A stretch of 64,000 nucleotides of DNA. Origin: Hyalella azteca (Eukaryota; Arthropoda; Malacostraca; Amphipoda; Hyalellidae). The DNA is taken from the NCBI RefSeq assembly GCF_000764305.2, contig NW_025947279.1:186001-250000 (forward strand). The letters run 5' to 3'. A model generated the notes under the pieces. The model saw nothing but the letters and a program-made list of their open reading frames with translations. It was not told the DNA's origin and made no database searches. The translations under genes and the position numbers were made by a program. Positions 39,889 to 51,950 of this stretch are shown piece by piece (the stretch's first letter is position 1; each line of letters starts with the position of its first letter).

Positions 39889-40639
39889 TTATTTGAAGCG
39901 AAAAACCTCGTAGTCATAAACATTGAATGCATCACCTCCGCCGTGGCCGCCTCCGTAGCCGCCGCCGCTCACGCCGAGCCCGCCAGACCCGAAGGCGGCG
40001 GTGCCGTAGCCAAACCCGCCTCCTCCCGCTGACCCGCCGTAACCGCCACCTCCCTAGAACACAGGTATTTTGCTAGATAACAAGCTTTTAACTGAATTTT
40101 CCTTTGTCTGTATGGTTGTGATAGTTATTTTAGCAATATTTTGTTGCAATGAAGAGTCAAAGAGAAGTTTTTAATATATTAGGCTACTTATTGTATCAAT
40201 TATTAAAAACGCGGGCAGTAGAAAAAATATTAGTCACCTCAGGTTTAACGGAGGACGCACAAAGTTTTAAATCGCTAAAAATTTGTAATGATTAAGTCGT
40301 GAGTATTGTGCACTAACATTGTATTTACACCGCACAACATTTCATCAGTGCGTCGAAATGAAACAATACATTGAACTTGAGACTTACATGTCGAAATGAA
40401 ACAAAACATTGAACTTAAGACTTACATTTAATTCAAACAAAATTATGATCGATAAATAACAGAAAACACCTTATTGCTTAATTATTAACAATTACTTGAG
40501 ATCCAGATCCGAAGCCACCGTATCCACCAAATCCTCTTCCTTGGAAGTTCCCAGGCATCGCAGACGCGTTCGAGTTCCAGCAGCTCATACTTACCAGCAG
40601 AACGGCGAGCACAAGTGGAAACTTGCAACTTACAAACAT
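39889..40639 (-). CDS. Gene E: glycine-rich secreted peptide
   Basis: Two coding exons. The first is 40496-40639 within exon 40496-40667 (acceptor TTTTGCAG), and the second is 39889-40053 (acceptor GTTCTAG); they join in phase 0 to give 102 residues. The N-terminus has a hydrophobic core FPLVLAVLLVSMSC, a likely signal peptide, followed by MPGNFQGRGFGGYGGFGSG. The second exon is about 45% glycine (25 of 54 residues) in GGGY, GGGF and GGGH runs, and ends EVFRFK. Such composition occurs in arthropod glycine-rich antimicrobial peptides and in cuticle or silk-type proteins; sequence alone does not decide. The GTAATT donor is weak; without it the frame ends GSQVIVNN. Internal GTAAGT sequences after codon 2 and after VLL could act as alternative donors. 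The GC content of exon 2 is far above its surroundings. It is not homologous to the RKFPGQRRLG family. Confidence 0.6.
40353..40430. repeat. Two-copy tandem duplication of about 37 bp
   Basis: GTCGAAATGAAACAA followed by ACATTGAACTT and GACTTACAT occurs twice in tandem, with a few differences. It lies in the intron of gene E. Confidence 0.75.
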
Positions 40640-41188
40640 TTCGAACTACAAGAAATTTAAAATTTTTCTGCAAAATAAGGAATAATTCAATAGCTCCCTC
40701 AAAAAATCGAGTTATATATTCCTATTTCCCTGAACTTATCTGCGTATCATTATAGCATAGTATATTATACTACATTATAGTTTAGTATAGTATAGTAGTA
40801 ATGGAGTATATTATAGAAGAGGTGTATAAAATGTTTTGTACACTGATGATTTATCAGGATGAAGCATAAATGTCTTTGATAACAAGTGCTGAAATGATCG
40901 TACAGTGCTGATAAGAGAAAAAATTAAGTAAATCAGTTAGAAGATTAGCTAAAATTTGCAAAACAGGCTTTGAAATCAGAAAATACTCAAAAGGAAGAGT
41001 AGAGCAAGAAATTGCTAAGTTTTTTATGAAACTACAATATAGTCATCCAGTAAACACATTACACTGCGAATCGAGTGCAAGTCAGAATTATCATATGCCT
41101 AAAAAATAATTTAATAAGTAAATAAATTAATGAAAGATTAAAAATTCAAAACCTGATGTTTAAGAATTTTTATTCGTCCATTCTTTAC

Positions 41189-41256
41189 AGATCCTCTCCT
41201 CCCAGCAGCTACTTTGACTCAAAGTAAGCGAGTTCAGCAGATGTCTCAGGTTTATA
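41189..41256 (-). promoter_or_regulatory. Possible promoter and exon 1 of gene E
   Basis: On the minus strand, TATAAACC starts at 41256 with a probable initiator near 41226 (GAACTCGCTTAC). A GTAAAG donor follows at 41189. The assignment rests on orientation and distance to the acceptor at 40668. Confidence 0.45.
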
Positions 41257-41930
41257 AGCTTTGATTTCCTGGCCAGAATTGCATCACGACAGTGCAGCGA
41301 GAGGGAGTTCCTTACAATCAAAAGAACTACTTTCGAGAGTTTGTAAAACAAGTAAGATCGAGTAAGCAAACGGGAGTGAATAGGTTCCCTCCGTTCTTTT
41401 ATTTCGAAATTTATTTCGAGTGCAACCTTTTGTTACGAAAAAAAATGAACGTTATTTCCTGCTCTGAAGAACGGTTGCAGCTGTTCGTTCAATTTTGGAT
41501 TGCAATGCTTATAATAGACTAGGCAAGACAGCAAAATGTTATGAATACAAAAAGTAGTTATATGAAATGATAGGACGCTGGAGCAATTAATTTACGTGGA
41601 CACATTTTTTTAACGGGCATTGTAATGTATATTGAGCATAAATACAAAACCTTCAAATCTACTCAAGCTTTCATAGCCAGCATCTGTCACGCTCTTGGAA
41701 TCACGTTTTACCTTATTTAAAAGAGAATGATAAGGTTGATAAAAATATTTTGTGCTTTATTTATACTCGATTTATTAAAAAATATATATTGTATTCTGTG
41801 TATTCTGTAAGCTATTTAAACTGCCCATAATTATTCAAACAGTAATTATTCATATTGAAACGCAGCAGCTGTTGCAGCGTTCGCTTAGGTACAGGAAACG
41901 TTGCGTTTCAGAGTATTTAATACTGATAAA

Positions 41931-42102
41931 GTCTGTCACACTGATGAACTCTGCCACTCTGATAAACTCTGCCACACTGATAAACTCTGCCACACGGATA
42001 AACTCTGCCACACTGATAAACTCTGCCACACTGATAAAACACACTGATAAACTCTGTCACACTGATAAACTCTGTCACACTGATAAACTCTGTCACACTG
42101 AT
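41931..42102. repeat. 18-bp minisatellite, about nine copies
   Basis: The unit is AAACTCTGCCACACTGAT. The central copies read GCCAC and the outer copies GTCAC; one copy is truncated at AAACACACTGAT. Both strands stay open across the array because 18 is a multiple of three, giving spurious repeated NSATLI and YQCGRV frames. No start or splice context suggests it is coding. Confidence 0.9.
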
Positions 42103-45100
42103 GTATTTCTTTGACATTAGGTTTGCTGAAACTAGATTGACGTGCTGAAGATTTCTTCCGTTTCAGTGACATGTCATCAAATTTTAACGCACACAAGCTA
42201 TAACAAAAAACTTTACTCTTTACTGACAACTTGTGCTGAACACAAATTCAGCAGGAGTCATTCGCTTTGTTAAACTAGATTAGGTTGGGTTAGAGAAGTT
42301 TAGAAGTTTATGGTTATGGGAACTTCATATGGTTATTTAGGGTTAGAAGTTTATGAGCAATTTCATTTTCTGTAAGTTCTCACCTCCTCTTGAAAATTAT
42401 TGGCATGGTATTGGGATTTTGCAGTAAATTGGGATTTTGCCGTAAACAAAAAAGAAAATGTCTACATAAGAGAATGTTGTGCAGGCAAAGAGGTCGAAAT
42501 GAATATTCCTCAAAATCCAGAGTTCCGAAAAACTTGATCCGAGGCGGAATGATTGTTCTAAATTGAATATTCAATCGTGGGGTATTCCAGTATAAAATCA
42601 TTAAAAAAATTCAAAAGTCACAAAAAGCAAAGTTTAAACGCAAATACCTGGTTGTTATAATTTTTTTACATATATGTAGGGTACACATGAAAAGACGATG
42701 GCTGGGATGGACTCATTAGTTTTAAGGCCCGTTATCTCATCCGCAGAAAAACACGAGACTTTTGACGGACTGTAATTCAAGCGTGTGATCAAGGACCTCT
42801 AATCTGACTGTTGAGTGCGACATAAGTCCGAGACGGGGGTGTTCCAGTTCACCTTGATAATCCGGTTTAAATAACGAGAAATAACTGTATAATTTAACAA
42901 TTTTTTATTAATATCACATAAGAAGGAGGTAATTATTTATGCCGATGAATTATCCTTCTGATGTCTATTTTAATTACATCTCCACATTCTACGCTATGAG
43001 TGCAACAGTTCCAAGTTATGAAAATATCGTTAATGGTTTCAATTAATATTTTTTCCATTCGATTTACAGGTAACTATTTTGTCACTTTTGATGCTTTATT
43101 AAGAGTCAATCAAGCAATTGTGTTTGGTCACATATGTACAGAGAATAAACATGTCAATAAAATTTCAAGTGTCATTGAATACGAACAAAAATTTATCAAT
43201 TTTTTGCCAAATGAAAGCCTACAGAATCGAATAATTGAATAATTCTGAATATCTTGGGACGAATATCGTGATTAAATATCGGGCAACAACGGGATTTTTG
43301 CCTTCAATCAATCTAATATTTAGTTGAAATGGTTTTTCAATTTCAATTATTAACATTTTAACATTTGAAAGAAAAATTGCTAACATTCCATGTGCTTATT
43401 GTGACCAATATGGCATGACATTAAAGCTCTAAAATACCATAATCACGATTATAGCGAATAAATTCCATTTCCTAGAAATCTTTTTGTGTGAAGATCAAAG
43501 GTGATTTTGTACTGTACTAAATAGCTTCATGAGAAACTGGAATAACTGTGTTTCTATATCACGATGTCCTTCATTGCTGTTTCTCTGTTTTATATGCTAA
43601 CTACATTGTTGAAAATCACCGAAACATTTAATACGGCCTTTAATTGTAATTTACTTCCAAGTAAAGTTTTGAGTTATCATTTCCCATCTACTAGAAAATG
43701 TTGTAACATCATCATGGTACATTCTAACTGACTTAATAGTTGATGTTGCTTTAGTATAATGAACAGATTAATTCTGCATAACTCAGCCACTTATGTATCA
43801 GAGCACTTTTATAGTCTCTCTTAATATTTAAACACTATAAATAGTTCTGCAGAGGCACTCCTGGGCTAATTTATCCCATGATGTCAATACTAATTAGATC
43901 TGATGAAATTATCAGAGAGAGGCCCATCAAGGAAAACCACACCATTATGTAATTATCATTCATGCCGTGACATCCTGTCAGGTCATTGCGATGTAAAAAT
44001 TTGGGCAAAACATTGAATGTTTGTATGGCTGAGGTTTTTCTTCGTTCCGTCGTACTTGCCTTGCTTGTGCAGCGGGTCACGAAAGATTAGATTTATTCCA
44101 TGGACTCCACATCATTCCAAGACATCAATTACGCTCATTAAGGCGTTCTGCCAAAGTTCTTCCCATGCAGAGAGAGAATATCGCTCAAGGATAACAATGA
44201 GATTGACGCTTTGTGTATGCTGTGTTGACAGTACTTACGGTTCATGATAAAATTTACTAACAAAAGAGAAGGAATTGTACTATAAGTTCATTTTTGGGCT
44301 TGCTCAATAAATTGAACGGACAGTCCTGCTGTTTTAACTAAAAACTATTAGTCGGTGAATTGCGACAATTAGTCGGAGAATTTTACATCTTGTTTTCCAT
44401 GCACTAGATGGTCTTACCACTGTGTATCTCCTATGCAACTAAAAGACTGAAATTTAAACCGTTCTGGGATGTCAAAAAAATTTTAATCTAAGCTCATTCA
44501 GGTTAACTCAATGACGTTGAACAAATACACTTTATAAACACAGACATTTTTAAATTGTAGTACCTCAGGATAAAAAAAATTCTTTAAATCCCCTATTGCT
44601 GTCATCCAGGCTTAAATTATTTAAAAATGGAGTTCCTTGAGTCGAAGATCAGTCGAACGGCGCATGAATGCCATGCAAGCACAGTGGCCTCGTAGCAGAG
44701 TAACTCACAGCAAGATTCCATACGCAATCATTTTCTTATCCTAACTTTTTTATTATGACCCTCTGATGAACCTAGAATACATTTACCAACTAAAATGAGA
44801 CAAAATTTGCTTTTTTAGAGGACCAAAGAGTTAGCGGGGAAACAGGACCTGACTGATACAAACCCGATTGGAACTTGTAATAATCTGAATTAATCGAGAT
44901 TTATCACAACGCACTTTCATATTCGCGGTATAGCATTATTGCAAGGAAACGCGGTTAAATGCGTAGCTTTATTCCACCTTTAAATACATGTCATTTCTTA
45001 TTCATGTTTCAAGTCATCTTTGACGTGATCTCGTGTATGAATGATGCCTTCTAAACACAAACATCTGTGATGTTTCGATATTTGGTTGTTGCAGTTATTA

Positions 45101-45460
45101 ACTATTTATGTTCTTTCTGTATTAAATACTACTTCGTAATTTCTTGTCTATCACTAGGTCCAAATTTGTATTATTCCTATTTTCGCAAAAGGCCAAGATT
45201 GTCAAAAATTGCACGAAAGAATCTGATGCTAAAAATCGTTTCCTATGAATCTGAAGCTGAATTTAGTATATTCATGCTGAATTAATGGTTTCCGTAATGT
45301 TCTATAAACTATTGTTTGGCTAAAGTAACGCGTGGTCTGTCTCGCATCTCGCAAAGATTGTTATATTGTATATATTTTTAATAAGGTTTTGTGCAGGTTA
45401 AAATCGACCTCCTATGTGCAAGCCCAATATTGTACAATTTGGCAATCGCTATAGTTCCGT
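42103..45460. other. Intergenic stretch, nothing recognised
   Basis: AT-rich with scattered short frames that lack signal peptides or domains. A CTATAAATAG box at 43837 is an isolated promoter-like sequence with no exon I can attach to it. Confidence 0.45.
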
Positions 45461-45665
45461 GGTTCAGCCTATTTCTATAAATTAATATACTATAATTATA
45501 GAAGGCTGAACAATATATATATATATTATATTAATATACTATATAATAAAAAATAATATACTGTAATATAGTATATTAAAAATATAATACATATTTTTAA
45601 TATGTATTAATAATAATATATATACTATAAAAAAGATATATATATATACATATGTATATATGCTG
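45461..45665. repeat. Hairpin plus AT-rich (TA)n tract
   Basis: GTTCAGCCT...TCTATAA near 45462 pairs with TTATAGAAGGCTGAAC near 45497. It is followed by about 150 bases of TA/TAA-type simple sequence with many self-complementary blocks. No gene. Confidence 0.75.
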
Positions 45666-46423
45666 TTGATATAACTCAGATTTTAAACAAACCGTGAAGG
45701 ATTGTCAAACTCTTCTTATACTTTTGTATAATTAAACGTAATTACTTCCAATAAAAATCCGTAGAATGGCATTTTCTTGAGATAAAAAGTGAAAATTGAC
45801 GGTGTATTAAGAAAAAATGATCATCTAACAGGCAAGCCTTGGCTCCTCCGACTGAGAATAATAGACCTTGATTTTACTATCGAACATGAATGAATTTAAC
45901 CAAATTACTCCCTGTTATATTCAAGCTCATTTGCATGAATAAGCTGGTAAATGAGAAGCTTAACCTTCTCCTGCTCTTTTATTACTTCGGAATGCTAAAA
46001 AAACGTAAAAATCGTAAAAATATGTAAAAAAGCATGATGAACATGCTTCATGCTAACACTTGATTTAGCTTTACTTCTACTCTTCCTTATTAAGCAAATG
46101 ATAGAGATTACTATACGATATTATATGCGTGTCTGCTAAGTCGGCAATAAGAGACATTGTGGATGAACAAAGGATGTATTTACCGAGAGAATAATTTATT
46201 GTTGCTCCCAAGGGATAATGATATCTCTGTTGATTCTGTATATTGATGTCGACTGGCATGTTGATGCTGATTAGGATGTTGATTAGGATTTTTACGTTTT
46301 GTATCCTTTGCAAGTTAACAATGAATGGTTGTTATCTACGGAAAGGAAAGCGGCTCGTAATGTTTTCATAGGAGACCGTAAAATATTTTCATAAATTTAC
46401 GACCGTGAGAATGTTTTCATAAA

Positions 46424-46600
46424 GCTCGGTGGTGGTTGAGTGGTTAGGATCACCAAGATTGGAGCAGCAAGTTGGTGGTTCGAAACCATTAATAAGTAAT
46501 GGAAATTCTGGTCTAAATCAGCATGGTGTATGGGTGGAAAAGAATGCTGTGATCGAACCTGCCGCCACTACATTGTTCGTTATTATAGCATATATTTAGT
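46424..46600 (+). mobile_element. tRNA-derived SINE
   Basis: There is an RNA polymerase III A box, TGGTTGAGTGGTTAGG (46433-46448), and a perfect B box, GGTTCGAAACC (46477-46487), 44 bases apart. The A box matches Leu/Ser-type tRNAs. The sequence after the B box does not pair with the 5' end, so there is no acceptor stem and this is not a functional tRNA. The 3' limit is uncertain. Confidence 0.65.
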
Positions 46601-46845
46601 TATTTATTTTGTTATTTAAAAATATGACAATAAATATGCAATATACTAAAATCGGATGGCTATAATCTACTGAAATTAAAATAGCCTGTTCTGTGTACTC
46701 AGCAGCTGATGCAGGCTCACATTGAAACGAAGAATTTACTTTGTAACGACGTTGAATTAATTTCAGCCTTCCTTTTGTAATAGCTGCAGCACTGCTGCTG
46801 CTGTTAGGAATGATGCAATACCTATTACGACTGCTGGGATTGTTG

Positions 46846-47491
46846 GGGCCATACTTTCAAAACTCGCTATGTGAACGTAAGTACTTACGCTCTATTTTCT
46901 AGTCTATGATTGGTGGATTTGGCTTGAAAGGCCGTCAATGATTGGCTGATGAACTTACGATCTCTTAACTTTTTTGAAAGTATAGGCCTTGTTCAGTGCT
47001 AGAATTGCTTATTCTGCAACTTACATATCTACTGTTTGTGCAACTACAGCTAATTCTGCAATTATAACTGATCCTGCTAGGTCTAGTAATTCTGCTACTT
47101 ATGCTAAATTTGCTACTGGTGCTAATTTTGCTTCTTTTTCTGATTCTGCTACTAATGGTAATTCTGCTACTGGTTGAATCTTTTATCAGTTCATAATTTT
47201 GTCACAACTCTTAATTCTGCTACATATGATAATTCTGCTACATCTGCTAATTCTGCTACGTCAGCTAATTCTTCTGCATCTGCTAATTCTACTACATCTC
47301 CTAATTCTGCTACATCTGCTGGTTGTGCCAATGTTGCAGTCCATAGGACCTATACTTTCAAAAAAAGTTAAGAGATCGTAAGTTCATCAGCCAATCATTG
47401 ACGGCCTTTCAAACAAAATCCACCAATCATAGACTAGAAAATAGATCGTAAGTGCGTACGTTCACTTAGCGAGTTTTGAAAGCATGGCCCC
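46846..47491. mobile_element. Foldback element with long inverted arms and an internal minisatellite
   Basis: The left arm, 46846-46987, begins GGGGCCATACTTTCAAAACTCGC. The right arm, 47345-47491, ends in its reverse complement, with the two arms highly similar over about 140 bp. Between them, 46995-47335 carries imperfect repeats of AATTCTGCTACATCTGCT. The array gives open frames full of NSATSA, but these are by-products of an 18-bp period. No transposase is present; this organisation is typical of foldback or snapback DNA elements. Confidence 0.8.
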
Positions 47492-50150
47492 AGTGCTGCA
47501 TATGCGAGTCTGGTGCAGGTGCTGGTACAGCATCGCACCCAATCTTGGCCATGAAGCCAAGCGAATTAATTGCCACTAAGCTAGCAATCATGCAGAGCAT
47601 GTGGAAATTTCAAGTTAGCTTTTGGGGTTTGATGAAATCATGGCAGAAAATTACAAGTTAATTAAATTATTTCTATCTAAGTGAAAATTTAACTGACTTT
47701 CATTAAACGTTCGAATTTAGTACAATGCTTGCAAATACTTCGTGGGCACGTATTGTTGGCTGTATACATTTATATTTCAGATTTGAATGGTTTACAGATC
47801 TGAACTAGGGGGAATACAGAGACGACCGCAATGGTGAAGCGTCATAGGGACTGGAAACGCTGGAGATTTTATGACAGCTAATAACTGCCCCGCAGCCCAA
47901 ACCAGTTCGTGGGCGACAATCACATGAAGTTCTAGGAAAGAAAATGGCAAAATATTTCAATATTTGTGAAGACACTGACGTTTAAGGTTACGTGCGAACT
48001 TCTACGCACAATTTATTAAAAAAGACTTTGATGACATTGCGTTTGATTGCAAAATTCATTAATCGTGAGCATAAGTTCTAAATGTAATCTGTGTAGTAGA
48101 TATTCTTCTGTATCTTAATTAGGTTATTTTAATTTAACACTAGAAGATATACGATTAGTAACGTCTGTAAGCCTTATTGATTTTATAGTTATCAGACAGT
48201 CGTGAAACGACCAATGTGAAGGAACCTCAACAAATATGCACTACTCAAATGCTATGACGTCAAACCAAGTCGAGGGTCTTGAACTGGTTTTTATAACAAA
48301 GACAAGAAACGAAAACAAGCTTGCACGCGCATACGTTGCAGACATCATTTTCTCACAAACCAAAAGCTCCAAAAAATATGTACGAGCCACAAAAACAGTG
48401 TAGGTGATGTGGCGCTAGCGGCGAAGCCGATCCTCGTCTCCCCAGTGAACCTCGGCTTCGTACCCTAAAGTTGATGCATAAATATGCCAGCAGAGAATCG
48501 CTTTCCCCTAGAACGTCTCCAAGACTGTTCGTTACTTCCAGGAAATCTAGTTTCTCCGAAAAGAAGAAGAAAAAATCTCCTTTCTCATTTCTAGCAAAGA
48601 AATTTCTAAATTTCATTTTCGCACTAAAAAATCTTCGAGTTTGTGATTCCTACAATGAGGTCCTGAACGCTTAGCTCTTGTTTCTCAGCTCTCGTAATCC
48701 TACCAATTTGTTAGTACAAAAATTTAACTAGATGTCGCATAAATTAACATATTAACTTGGATGGCTGTTTGATCTTCTATAGGAATGATTTTATCTAACC
48801 CGAAAATCTTGGTCTTTTGATAAAGATTATACAGTATATACATTATTCGGAGTGCATCTTCAAGTACATTCGAATATGGTTCATACTTTTACCAAAAACA
48901 CACATGAAATTATTCTGCCTTTGTATGCATAAAAAATGCCATTGAACTCCCTATTTACAGATCTTAGAGAATAAAGTCACTCATGAAAGAACGACTTGCA
49001 AATTAGTTCGAAACTACATTAACTTGATTAAGATTAAATTGACGTAACACTGTAACAGTGTAACTTATTTGATATAAATGTAAAGTGTCATTGGAAGTAA
49101 CAGATTAACTACAATGTAAGTGTAATGAGACATTGAAAAATTTATATAAGTTTCATAATGTTCATATAGTTTTTCGCGATATATTATGCCTTTGTACAGC
49201 AGAGGTATTACAGTCTTCTACACTGGCCGGGAACCTTAAGGCCTTCTGTTAACGGAGAAAACACTAGGTTGCACGTTTGTTTACGTCATGTTTGACTTAA
49301 TATGTATATCGTCGCTGGTTCTTCGAAAGCTTAAGTAACTGCATACATTTATAATGTTATTTCAATAAATCATGCATGGTCCAATGAAAGACACCATCCT
49401 CACACCTCATCCTCTCGACCGTTATATTTTTTCGTTAGTGTTGGGAAAGGTGACTGCTCAGTGCTCACCAATAGGACAAAGAAAAATATTTACATTACCC
49501 TACTTACAATGTTAGTGCATTAAAAATGTTAGTGCATTACTATAATTTGGAATTGAGATACTCGTGGATATCTGCGTAAGGTCTGCGCGGGTGATAAATA
49601 TAGAAAATAAACACATCCCCCAAAATAATCAAGTTCAACAGCACTAATATCTGTTTTACTTGGATTAAATAATACTTTATCAAGGGTTTCTTTAACAGTC
49701 GATTTGAGGAGCTTTTGCAATTAATTTTAGAATTTTAACATTTACCATTAGATTTCTGCATGTAGATAGTCGGAGACGACTGAACAGACACGCGTGAAAT
49801 TCGCACCGTATTTTTGCCGTTATATAATAAATACACTGCTATGTTTAGTGAAAGGCTTAGTGTCATTTATAGTATGTTATTGCATGAAAAAACCAACCGG
49901 AACTAGAAAGACTGTTATTTTTCTATTCTTTCTGACTAGGCAAGTGCACAGTGGCTTCTCGTAATTTTTTCATACTGATTCGTTTATATTCTTTTTTTTA
50001 ATTATTCATTCATTTATATTCGTTCATATTTTTCTCGCCGCGCTCCAGGGCAGTCGCACTATTGTAATATTGCTAAAATATTTCCCAGTTCTTGAGCATG
50101 CTCTACGTTGTCAGATCTAAATTGGACGCACAATCACATACCTCAACAAT
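47492..50150. other. Intergenic stretch with an unexplained GC-richer patch
   Basis: Mostly AT-rich. A patch at 48385-48560 is GC-richer and follows a TATAAC box near 48291, but no frame with a signal peptide or family motif is present. A short basic frame at 47832 (MVKRHRDWKRWRF) ends after 16 residues. None of this can be called a gene. Confidence 0.4.
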
Positions 50151-50152
50151 AA

Positions 50153-51950
50153 CATAGAATTAGAATTAGCGTATCGCCAGCGAGTGGCGATACGCATGCT
50201 TCTCGCCACTGGTAGTGGTGCAGGGCGGGCAATGAGAGATTATGCCCAGGAACACGTCCAGTCGTCTCTTGAAGGTCTCCAGTGTGAAATGATCCTCTCT
50301 TAGATCTTTTGGTAGGACGTTAAACAGCCTCGGCCTTGCCACGGAAAGAGATCCGTCGAGCAGGAATTGAAATCTGACCGCGGATCTGTTTCATATGTGG
50401 GGGAATCTTGCACAGTCTTCTCCATCTGTCTTTATGGCATATTTCAATTCTGTCGGTCTCGTTGTCAAAGTTTGGTGCCATTCCGGTTATTATTTCCCGT
50501 GTGTATAGAATGACATAACTCCCCCGTATCTTCTGCAGCGAGTACAGACCCACTCGCTGCAACCTCTCCCAGTAGTTAAACTCCTCCATCTCTCTGATCC
50601 TGGAAGTGAAGGTTCGTGTGGACACCTTCCAGTTGTCGCACTGCGCCGAGCGTTAACGGGCTCCAGAGCTGACAGCAGTATTCAACGAGAGATATAACAA
50701 GGGCTCTGAAGAGTGCGATCATCGGTTCCGCTTCTCTTGTTCTGAACGTCCACCAGATTCACCCCATCTGTCGCCTACCTCCTGCGGTTATTGTCGCTAT
50801 GTGATCAATAAACTTGACCTGAGTATTTATCAACACTCCTAGATCGCCAATAAGTCGTTTCTCTCCGATTTCCGAGCCGTCAGGTGCCAGATAGCGGTGC
50901 TCCATACCAGCTCTTCCGTTACCTCTATATTTCAGATCCTCAAATCAGGTTCCATAGAACTTCCTGTTGTTCGCTTGCGCGCAGCCATGTATTACAGAGA
51001 GGTCTTCTCGCAACCTCTCTCAGTCTAACCTGCCCGTAATAGTCATTAGTATCCTGGAGTCGTTCGCGAATGACGCTGCAGAGGCGTGGTTCACTGCCGT
51101 ATCTGTGTTAGCAATGTGGATGAGGAAGAGTTTAGGGCCGCGCACCGTTCCCCGCGGTACTCCACTCTTCACCCTGGCCTCGCTCGATTCCGAGCCTCCA
51201 ACAACGACAGCTTATAGTCTTTCAGTTAGGAAGTTGTGGATCCATGCCAACAACTCACCTCTGGCCCCTAGTAGTCTTAATTTTCCAAAGAGCACTCCAT
51301 GGTCGACTTTGTCAAACGCTTTCGCGAAGTCCAAATACACCACGTACGTCCACCCCGGCCCCCTCCTCCAGCATGGCCAGGATTTGGTGGTGATGCTCCA
51401 GTAACTGAGACAAACAGGAACGATTTCGTCTAAAACCGTGTTGCCTTCTGTTGAAAAGGTCAGCGTCTTCCATGTACTGCACCAACCTTCTGTCAACAAC
51501 TTTCTCAAATACTTTGATTACGTGTGATGTTAATGTAACCGGCCTGTAATTTTGGGGTTTCTCTCATGCACCTCCTTTGTAGATTGGGGTTATTAGCCCT
51601 AATTTTAGGCCACTTGGAAAGTTTCATTCGCTCATTGATGTTTTCGAGAACCAAGTCGGAGGGACTTGCTTTTAGTGCACCTAAACATTTTTTCATTAAC
51701 ACAGCAGGGACCCCATCTGGTCCAGGAGCCGAATAAGTGGATAATTCTTTTATACTCCTCTCTAGGTCCGGTGTTTCAAAATCAATGGTCATCAGCATTC
51801 GCTTCCTTGGCAGTTCTTGAATGAGCATATTCAAGCATATTTCCTTGGCAGTTATGAGTATCGGGGGTTGCTGAATACTTTTCAAACTGCACTTCTAGCA
51901 ATTCGCACATGCCCTGGTCGATCGTCTCCAGGAAGGACATGAACTTTTTT
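50153..51950 (-). mobile_element. Decayed CR1-like non-LTR retrotransposon (5' truncated)
   Basis: Reading the minus strand, pieces of a reverse transcriptase appear in order. First YSAPGPDGVPAVLMKKC (about 51760-51690), then VVYLDFAKAFDKVDHGVL (about 51355-51300), then a C-terminal region with RRLCKIPPHMK (about 50410). The pieces lie in different frames with indels between them. The catalytic box reads FAND in place of the usual F/YADD, so a metal-binding aspartate is lost. The 3' end has a perfect stem-loop (50169-50195, arms GCGTATCGCC) and finishes with ATTCTATG, the 3' octamer characteristic of CR1 elements. It is a dead, truncated copy. Confidence 0.8.
50169..50195 (-). repeat. Stem-loop in the 3' end of the CR1-like element
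   Basis: Perfect 10-bp arms (GCGTATCGCC and GGCGATACGC) flank a 7-nt loop. The stem-loop sits 9 bases inside the terminal ATTCTATG. A conserved 3' hairpin is expected as a recognition site for the reverse transcriptase of this class. Confidence 0.8.

Noticed and set aside
40530..40570. Plus-strand GGAAGTTCCCAGG in gene E, resembling the codons for RKFPG of the basic family
   Set aside because: Only a few codons match, the rest of the frame lacks the family motifs, and the minus strand has a coherent glycine-rich protein.
41850..42229. Open frames of repeated NSATLI / ISVAEF / YQCGRV peptides on both strands
   Set aside because: They come from an 18-bp minisatellite whose period is a multiple of three; no start, splice or signal-peptide context exists.
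46424..46500. Possible tRNA gene
   Set aside because: A and B boxes are good, but the 5' end does not pair with the sequence after the T-arm, so there is no acceptor stem; a SINE head fits better.
46989..47381. Open frames rich in NSATSA that look like a Ser/Thr/Ala-rich protein
   Set aside because: They lie entirely in the repeat core of a foldback element and stay open because of the repeat period.
47820..47880. Short basic frame starting MVKRHRDWKRW and a nearby IQRRPQW reading that recalls the tail exons
   Set aside because: No matching exon 3 lies upstream on this strand, so there is nothing to splice it to.
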